Shown here: positions 56,772 to 64,000 of the stretch, one piece after another
Numbering within the stretch: position 1 is the stretch's first letter
Layout of the letters: every line of letters starts with the position of its first letter
DNA from: Rutpela maculata
Lineage: Eukaryota; Arthropoda; Insecta; Coleoptera; Cerambycidae
Length of the DNA stretch: 64,000 nt
Reading direction: 5' to 3'
Assembly (NCBI GenBank): GCA_936432065.2
Contig: OW386293.2
Coordinates: 49,075,923 to 49,139,922 of the forward strand
The notes under the pieces: generated by a model
Databases searched by the model: none
Told to the model about the DNA's origin: nothing
Seen by the model: only the letters and a program-made list of their open reading frames with translations
Program-made: the position numbers and the translations under genes

Positions 56772-57833
56772 ATGATAATATGGACTCCTCTTTTGCTGGG
56801 CCCAGACAAACATGCTTTCATCTCCTTTCAGGGAAACCCAACCACTACCAAAAAATCTTACCCTGGCAGTAGCCAGGTTATCCGGCAGGCCTTAAAACTA
56901 AAAGGAGTACCCGAATGTGGGTTAAATACTACCATGAAATCAATAACGGAATCAACCCGGAAACAGTATAGTGCAACGTATAAATTATGGTGGCAGTTTT
57001 GCCAGGAACGAGGGTATCCAGTTTTTCAAGGTGGGCCGAAAGAGGTAATTGAATTTCTAGAATCTCTTTTTCAATCTCAACCATACAAGTATGGTACATT
57101 CAACTCACATAGGTCAGCTTTATCCCTGATTCTTCCTAATAATGTTGGCTCTAATCAGTTGGTGAAAAGAAATATTAAGGCGGTAGCTAATATTAGACCG
57201 GCAACTCCTAAATATCGATGCACATGGAACACACAACCTGTTTTGGATTATTTTGAAAATTTGTTTCCAAATGAAGACTTGACCTTAAAAGATCTTACTT
57301 TTAAATTGGTTACATTGTTAACGTTAATCACTGGACAACGACTGCAAACGATTGCCCTAATTAAATTGGAAAATATTATTGGATCTGACTCTGGCCTAAC
57401 AATTTTTATTCCTGATCGAATAAAGACCTCCGGTACAGATAAATATCAACCGTGCTTAAACATCCCATACTTCTGGGAAAATCCTTCGCTCTGTGTAGCA
57501 AAAGTCTTGAACTGTTACTTAGAAAAGACAAGAGACCTGCGAAATAATTCTTCGCAATTATTTCTTACTGTAAAATCTCCACATCATCCCGCTACGAAAC
57601 AGACCTTGAGCCGATGGATAAAATCGGCTTTGGATGCTGCAGGAATTGACACATCCACGTATAAACCCCATTCTATGCGACACGCTGCCTCGTCGAGGGC
57701 GCACCACAGCGGCGTATCGATAGATACAATATGCCAAACTGCAGGTTGGGTGCAACAATCAACTTTTGTAAAATCTTATAATAGACCTGTTTTTAATATT
57801 TCTGATTTCGCTACTGCGAATCTGAGATCATGA
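56772..57833 (+). CDS. DIRS tyrosine recombinase
   Basis: An open frame of 353 codons encodes a lambda-integrase-family recombinase, the enzyme with which DIRS elements insert their circular DNA. Residues about 55-150 form the SAM-like N-terminal domain (STRKQYSATYKLWWQFCQER). The catalytic domain has the first Arg in ITGQRLQTIAL (residue about 193), the H-x-x-R box in HSMRHAASSRAHHSGVSID (about 301-320), the Trp of GWVQQSTF and the nucleophile Tyr in FVKSYNRPVF (about 341). All expected active residues are present, so this part looks intact. It lies downstream of the RNase H frame and may normally be read from an overlapping or bicistronic message. The true start is uncertain, since upstream sequence in this frame lacks a clear earlier Met. 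Confidence 0.9.
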   Translation: MIIWTPLLLGPDKHAFISFQGNPTTTKKSYPGSSQVIRQALKLKGVPECGLNTTMKSITESTRKQYSATYKLWWQFCQERGYPVFQGGPKEVIEFLESLFQSQPYKYGTFNSHRSALSLILPNNVGSNQLVKRNIKAVANIRPATPKYRCTWNTQPVLDYFENLFPNEDLTLKDLTFKLVTLLTLITGQRLQTIALIKLENIIGSDSGLTIFIPDRIKTSGTDKYQPCLNIPYFWENPSLCVAKVLNCYLEKTRDLRNNSSQLFLTVKSPHHPATKQTLSRWIKSALDAAGIDTSTYKPHSMRHAASSRAHHSGVSIDTICQTAGWVQQSTFVKSYNRPVFNISDFATANLRS

Positions 57834-57904
57834 TACATATTACACGTTATTTATTATTGTTTATTTCTCTAGAAAATAATACAATGTTCGCAAGTTAGAT
57901 GCTT

Positions 57905-58045
57905 TAAACATCTACATGGTATTTATTAGTGATATCTGAAGGACTGGAGGTGAAATAAAATTTAACGATCAAACGAACTTACCTGAAGTGAAGTTCGATC
58001 GGAATTTTATGAATCCTCCAGTCCGAAGATATCACTTCCCGACCC
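57905..58045. repeat. DIRS internal complementary region
   Basis: The inverse of the left element end is joined to the inverse of the right element end, creating a palindromic stretch around tgaagtgaagttcg. It is needed in the DIRS replication model to align both ends for circle formation. Confidence 0.87.
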
Positions 58046-58296
58046 TCCCTAAAATATGAATATTTTTCCCCTAACTTGCAAACTAGTAAGTTAAAGAAAT
58101 GAAATCAAGCGATACATACGGAGCACAGCGACAGGATAGGAGAAGAGGAAAAATGGTTTGAGTACTTTAAAAATTGCGATTTGTAGCAGGCGCAGGGGCG
58201 TACTACATGGTATTTATTAGTGATATCTTCGGACTGGAGGATTCATAAAATTCCGATCGAACTTCACTTCAGGTAAGTTCGTTTGATCGTTAAATT

Positions 58297-60408
58297 CTAA
58301 TGAGTCTTTCACACACCGTGGAGAAAACAATTGTTTCGACCACAAATTCGAATTTTATTAGCTCACGAAAAGGAAAATGTCACCGGCACTTCGGCAGAAA
58401 CTGAATTTTATTAAGGCTTAGTAGGTATTATTTTACAGTATTGATTAAATTAACTTTATTTAATCCAGTGACTAACAAAACATATCCTTCATTTTTTTGA
58501 AATCGATTTATTTTGGTGTTATAAAGAAAATATTAAAAATCGGCTGCGAGATCACTACGGCATAAAAAATGATTCAAGGTCAAAGTCCACAAAAACCGTT
58601 TTTTTGCGAATATCGAGCTTTCTATGGCTCGGAGGCCAATTCAGGTTATTATGAAAATGAAAGATAATGAAATTTTGCATAAAACATTTCATATAGTACA
58701 TGCATAGAATACGTGCTTGTTCTATGTATATTATTAGCTGATCGATATATATTTACCATCGTATACAGTAATATTTGCTAAGTCTTCACATTAAAATTTA
58801 ATGGTTATATATTTATAGTGTGTTTCACTTGACATGGTAACACCAACTTTTTTATTTTCTTTTCAATTTGAATAAAATTTTACTTGAGTATAGAATAACT
58901 TAGGATCTACTTATGTCCAGAAAAACATTCGCCTCCTACAAATGCAAAGCCACGTGCGATACCAAAATAAGCGAAGAAAATCAAGAAATCATATTAGGCA
59001 TTTTTTTATCGGAAAATTTTGTTAATGAAACTTGTTCAGAATTATCCAAAAACCTTAAGTCCAAAATTTAATCAAAATAAAAATATATATTTATGCCTTG
59101 CGCGGAAACTTCGAAGCATATTTTTGTCTAAACTGTTCGTTGTACATAAACAATGGAAGGGATCATTTTTGTGCGGAATTTCATTATCTTTCATTTTCAA
59201 AATAAATCGATTTCAACAAAAAAAAATGAAGGATATATTTTGTTAGATCAGAAGCCATATTTTTGTCTAAAATGACTGGAATAATTCGTATATAGGGAAA
59301 GGAACTTGTAATTCTACATTTATTTTTTTCTTGCTTGCATTTTCAGTAGTTTAACACTTAGTTGTGATTCCCTATCTAATATTTCTAATATTGTATAAAA
59401 TGGTCTTCTTGACAATGGGTTCATTTAACATTTTTTTTAATTACATTTTTTGAAAAATCTTTTAATTCTGGAGCGAAATGCAAAAAAGAATTTTCTAGGG
59501 TATTTATAGGCTTTAAAATTAATCAAGCACATCAGCGAGTGACGCTTTCGCGTTATAGCTGCATGACGTCAATCACTCCTATCATATCGGGAGACAGCCG
59601 CTTGCCTAGATGCCTGACAGTATGTATGTAGGTGTTTAAATGTCGCAGATGCGTTATGTGGATCAAAAGTACCGTTTGTAACATTAATAGTGCAAATACC
59701 GTAGGTGATGGAAAAATTAAAGCAAAACGTTCTGTTTTTAAGTACTGTATTGTGCACAGAAGTACAAACACAATAGTAAAAACTCCCAAGAAACTGCTTA
59801 TTGTTCTACCACAGGAACTTTTTTGGAGAACATTTTTGATCGAACGTTTTTTTAATTTACTAACTGTTATTGGGATACTAATTATTTCAATGTTTTCACT
59901 CCATTAGAGTGTGAGTTTTAGAAAATTCTTGCGTAGGCTCTAAAAACAACAACCATCAAAAATTTTAGCTTGCTAGGATTAAAGGTACAGGAGACTCAGT
60001 GATGAGAGTCAGTCAGTCACTCACAACCAGTGGTATTTCTTTTTCAAATATAAGTATACACTTAACATTATATGAAAATAAAGAGGTTTAGAGATGATTA
60101 TTATTAGTGACTTTTTTAAGAATAAAATTTTATGTCTTTAAAAATAAAACACCCTCTACATTATTAGCAAAATAATAACATATCTTCTTGATAGTGAAAA
60201 TTAATACCGTAATCATTATTTACTATTTTCAAAATTACAACTTACCGTTTCATTTTTACTCCTTTCATTTTGGCGCTTATACCGGGAATCAGCTGAATCA
60301 TTAGACAAGCCATAATTTCCAGAGTTTTCAAGATATAAGATATACCAAAAACGGCAAATTTTTCTATTACTTCCGGTTTTCGCGGAAATGATACCAACTT
60401 TGAAAGAG
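58297..60408. repeat. Intergenic with a 0.77 kb inverted-repeat element
   Basis: ctaacaaaacatatccttca at 58473-58492 recurs inverted at about 59229-59247, with 60 bp of further similarity (aaatcgatttattttg). Inside it, 58993-59075 matches the inverse of 47410-47500 (aggcatttttttatcggaaa). No gene was recognised. The open frames at 59553-59907 lack motifs. Confidence 0.6.
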
Positions 60409-63230
60409 TTTAGCCGGATAAGCATGACGAGTTGGCACCCAAATGGCAACCTATATCGAAACTTATATTTTAATATCGACTTGATGTATGAAAGCGATTT
60501 ATATGTGTTTTGCCGCCGTACTCCGCTTTGACCTTGAGATATGGAAAAAAATGAGTGCGTGCATGACTATCGTTCAAAGAGACGTATCTCGAAAACTAAT
60601 TGAGCTAGAGAGATAAAACCAACGGGGGGTTTCAGGCAAAATTAAAGAATACATTTTATATATTTTTTGAATTTTTAGAATAATTACGCACATCATTAAA
60701 AAATAAATAAAAAATATAATAATTAATATTTCCGTGTTCTCTGTGACTTACAATCCCTGAAATAATATACGTTGTAATACTTTATATGCACTATTACTCA
60801 TAAAAGATGCGTTAGAGAAAAGTTGGTGCAACACTTCGAAAAAAAAATAAAATTCGACGAGCACTACATCATATAAGGATACAAATTTGACATGGGACAC
60901 ACATATAAATATTTTATGAATTGGAATTATTGTTAGAAGAGAAATTGAATAAAAATGTAAATAATTGTCACGTAAATATCTATTTCATACGGTGCACAGT
61001 GGCACGAATTGTAAGTTTTTCGTTTAAAATTATCTAGAGCACTTCGCAACCGATTGGGATATATTTTTTTAAATACTCGTTATTTAATTTCAAAAAAGCA
61101 TAAGAGAGCCGATTTTTGAATTATGCTAATCAAAATTATTGAACTTAACCAAAATGTCCATTTTTTATTTAAATCTTAATAAAACTTAAAAAAAAATTGT
61201 TTTTTTCTAATCCAATTTACATAAATCTTGTTACTCGGGGGTTTTTTGAAGTCGCTGATTACGAATCTGATATCCAAATTGTCATAAACCAACCTACAAG
61301 ATGGCGGAATCAATGGCGGCTATAAAATGCTAAAAAATTATGAAAAATGAAATATTTTCGTTAAAGTTTATGCCGAGAAGTTTTTAATATTTCTGATAAG
61401 TACAAGTTCCAGGAAGAAATTCAAGATGGCGGATTCAGTATGGCAGCAATAGGATGATAAAACCAACTTAAAATTAAATTAAACGCATTAAAATAAAAAG
61501 GCTATTCCTAAGAATTATTAAAAAATGTAAGAAGGTACAAATTTTCTGAAATTGTCAAATATGTCCAATATGGCTGCCATACATTAATTATCAATCATAA
61601 ATATGCGATTCAGTCCTCCATTAATTGTGAACATAACCCTAAGTAGGTCATATTAATATTTATTTTTTTTATCTGCTAATAATATAATAAACACCTAACA
61701 CCAAGAACTTTAAAACAAGAATATTAAACCTAACATAACCCAAGGCAAGAGTCTTACACCAATTACACCATGAACTTTAGACCTAACTTAGTGCAAAAAT
61801 ATTTCGTCAATATTTAAATTTTAAATTTCTCTGTTTAATCTGTGTTGTTTAAATAAGATTAATACTCCAATTAAGGTGATAATTTTTTTAATTGTTGATT
61901 ATCCTAACTACATTTAAATAATAAAGTACTTTATATTTTTATATTATATTAAACATATAGTATATTAAATATCATTTAAAAATGAAATATATTATTTATA
62001 TAAATAGAGGACTGAATCGCATATTTATGATTTATAATTAATGTATGGCAGCTATTTTGGATATATTTGAAAATTTCAGAAAATTTGTTCCTTTTTAAGT
62101 TTTTTAATAATTCTTAGGATTAGGCTATCTAGTTTAACGCATTTAATTTATTTTTAAGTTAGTTTTATCATCTTATTGCCGCCATATTGGATCCGCCATC
62201 TTGAATTTCTTCCTGGAACTTAAAATTTAGTCTATTTTAACTTAAAAATACTTATCAGAAATATTCAAAACTTCCCGGCATAAACTTTAAAAAAATATTT
62301 AATTTTTCATAATTTTTTAGCATTTTATAGCCGCCATTTTGCAGGTTGGTTTATGACAATTTGGATATCAAATTCGTAATCAGCGACCTCCAAGAATCCC
62401 CCGAGTAACAAGATTTATGTAAATTGGATTAGAAATTTTTTTTTTTTTTAAGTTTAATTAAGATTTAAATAAAAAATGGACATTTTGGTTAAGCTCAATA
62501 ATTTTGATTAGCATAATTCAAAAACCGACTCTCTAACTTTTTTTTTGAAATTAAATAACGAATATTTAAAAAAAATATATCCCAATCGGTTGCGAAGTTC
62601 TTTAGATAATTTTGAACGAAAAAATTACAATTCATGCCACTGTGTGCCGTATGAAATAGATATTTACATGACAATTATTTATATTTTCATTCAATTTCTC
62701 TTCTAACAATAATTCCAATTCATAAAATATTTATATGTGTGTCCCATGTCAAGCATCTATCCTTATATGATGTAGTGCTCATCGAACTTTATTTTTTTCG
62801 AAGTGTTGTACCAACTTTTTTCTAACGCAACTTTTATGAGTAATAGTGTATATAAAGTATTACAACATATATTATTTCAGTGATTGTAAGTCACAGAGAA
62901 CACGGAAATATTAATTAATATATTTTTTATTTATTTTTTAATGATGTGCGTAATTATTCTAAAAATTCAAAAAAAAAATAAAATATACTCTATAAGATTG
63001 CCTGAAACCTCCCGTTGGTTTTATCTCTTTAGCTCAATTAGTTTTCGAGATATCTCTTTGAACGATAGTCATGCACGCACTCATTTTTTTCCATATCTCA
63101 AGGTCAAAGCGGAGTACGGCGGCAAAACACATATAAATCGCGTTCATACATCAGGTCGATATTAAAACATAAGTTTCGATATAGGTTGCCATTTGGGGGC
63201 CGACTCGTCATGCTTATCCGGCTAAACCTT
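60409..63230. repeat. 2.8 kb giant palindrome (foldback element)
   Basis: Arms 60409-61640 and 62000-63230 are inverse copies with scattered mismatches. Outer ends are ttagccggataagcatgacg and inverse. Inner pairs include gcgattcagtcctcc / ggaggactgaatcgc-like words and tactcgggggttttttg / ccaagaatcccccgagta. The 350-bp spacer is AT-rich. No transposase lies within, so it is a non-autonomous foldback or two inverted copies of one repeat. Confidence 0.9.
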
Positions 63231-63848
63231 TTTAAATGTATATTTTTACATTTATGGATTCCGGAGCCGATATTAAGTACGACTGCGTAGTTTTAAAAAA
63301 AATTTGAGACTACTTGATTTTCTTTAAGGCTATTTTTATTTTTGCATCTAGAGTACAGTGATTGCACTAAAACAATAAGAGAAAAATGTAAATGTGAGAT
63401 TCTTCGAATTGGTTTAGTAGCTACGATAAACCAGAATTTCCGAAATCACTAATTTGTAATTATGTCGACTCTTTCAAATGGCAACATCGTTTAAACCCCA
63501 GTAGTTGAATAATAATTTTCACGACAAATCCATTGATACCTTCAAATCGAAAATCAGCTTCACATTCACCGAAGTACACAAGTTCTTTGGTGGATAATAA
63601 TTAAAATATCGAGAAAATACGCTTATCAAGTAAGTATGCTGTGGAAATTGAATAAAACTAGATTCAAAACATTCATTTTGTCAAAAAAAAAACAACGCTG
63701 CAAATAAAAGAAATATGATGTGGAAACAAAAAGAAGTTTTACAGATAGTAATACATGTGTATTGTTAACTTAATAAGTTTGCTCTTTATCTTTTGTTGTT
63801 TGTTGTTTCTTAATAATTGCTATTATTGTCTAACGTGTATACAAGAGA
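63231..63848. other. Sequence left of the edge transposase
   Basis: No feature recognised. Confidence 0.45.
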
Positions 63849-64000
63849 TGAAAAGTGGACACGTATTAATTTTTGGAGAATGCAACAAAAATTCCAGAAA
63901 CGCCACAGAACTGTATGCCCAAAGGTATCCGAATAGACATCATCCAGGCTTTCAATATTTTAACAAATCAGGAGAGGAATTGTTAACAATTCTGCAGCTT
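63849..64000 (+). CDS. Transposase N-terminus (HTH), cut by the window edge
   Basis: An open frame from ATG at about 63849 to the window end reads HVLIFGECNKNSRNATELYA, QRYPNRHHPGFQYF and EELLTILQL. It matches the first helix-turn-helix of insect IS630/Tc1-like transposases (YG...N...A...Y..R+P.R..P....F), the same domain as at 14134-14497. The rest, including the DDE core, would lie downstream. Whether it is intact is unknown. Confidence 0.6.

Larger units (their letters stand above)
53885..58296 (+). mobile_element. DIRS-type tyrosine-recombinase retrotransposon, nearly full length
   Basis: The gene order is gag-like, RT, RNase H and tyrosine recombinase. The inverted terminal repeats are about 53890-54045 and 58095-58262 (cgatacatacggagcacagc and inverse). 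An internal complementary region at 57905-58045 joins the inverse of the left end (gaaggactggaggtgaaata) directly to the inverse of the right end (gttcgatcggaattttatga). This is the hallmark arrangement of DIRS1-like elements, which replicate through a circle and integrate by recombinase. There are no LTRs and no integrase. Only a few lesions disable it. Confidence 0.92.

Overview
The window looks like nuclear DNA of an insect. It is very AT-rich, its genes have GT-AG introns of up to 13 kb, and it is packed with nested insect-type transposable elements. A beetle or another insect with a large genome is my best guess, but the order is inferred and not proven. There are no bacterial-type operons, rRNA, tRNA or CRISPR arrays that I can support.

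One host gene dominates the left two thirds. It is the 3' part of a membrane alanyl aminopeptidase (aminopeptidase N, M1 family) on the + strand. Eight exons, from 2053 to the stop at 43747, join in frame with consistent splice phases. They encode the C-terminal helical (ERAP1_C-like) half, a Ser/Thr-rich stalk and a hydrophobic tail that looks like a GPI-anchor signal. The exons with the catalytic zinc site lie upstream of the window. About 1.5 kb of coding sequence is spread over 41.7 kb because four introns (5.5, 13.0, 12.2 and 8.8 kb) are full of transposons.

Intron 3 (3238-8760) holds a Tc1/mariner-like element broken by a palindrome, and a 1.4 kb inverted-repeat element. Intron 4 (8943-21947) holds a foldback element, tandem Dong/R4-like retrotransposon fragments with TAA tails, and a 6 kb Tc1/mariner-like element that contains three further insertions: a solo LTR, an element encoding a GCDTTS-motif protein, and a hAT element. 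It also holds an RTE-type fragment with a 16-bp target duplication. Intron 5 (22125-34318) holds a rearranged Ty3/gypsy element, palindromic elements, a 4.2 kb TA insertion whose empty site can be read from another copy, and a second element of the GCDTTS/CXC family. Intron 7 (34596-43429) holds mariner-like short elements, alternating inverted repeats and a block of three kinds of tandem repeats.

Downstream of the gene (43748-64000) I see only mobile DNA. There is a 2 kb TA element with nested hAT-like and hairpin-ended insertions, a 2.4 kb element with TAG/CTA ends, and a piggyBac element sitting inside another repeat. A nearly complete DIRS-type tyrosine-recombinase retrotransposon follows, then a 2.8 kb giant palindrome and the start of another transposase at the right edge.

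The most interesting theme is a group of DNA elements that begin TAG, end CTA and are flanked by exact 3-bp duplications (14498-16760, 24406-24948, 32150-33961, 46442-48805). Two of them encode different parts of what appears to be one protein family, with a GCDTTS motif, a CXC cysteine cluster and an acidic tail. I tentatively link them to Academ-type transposons.
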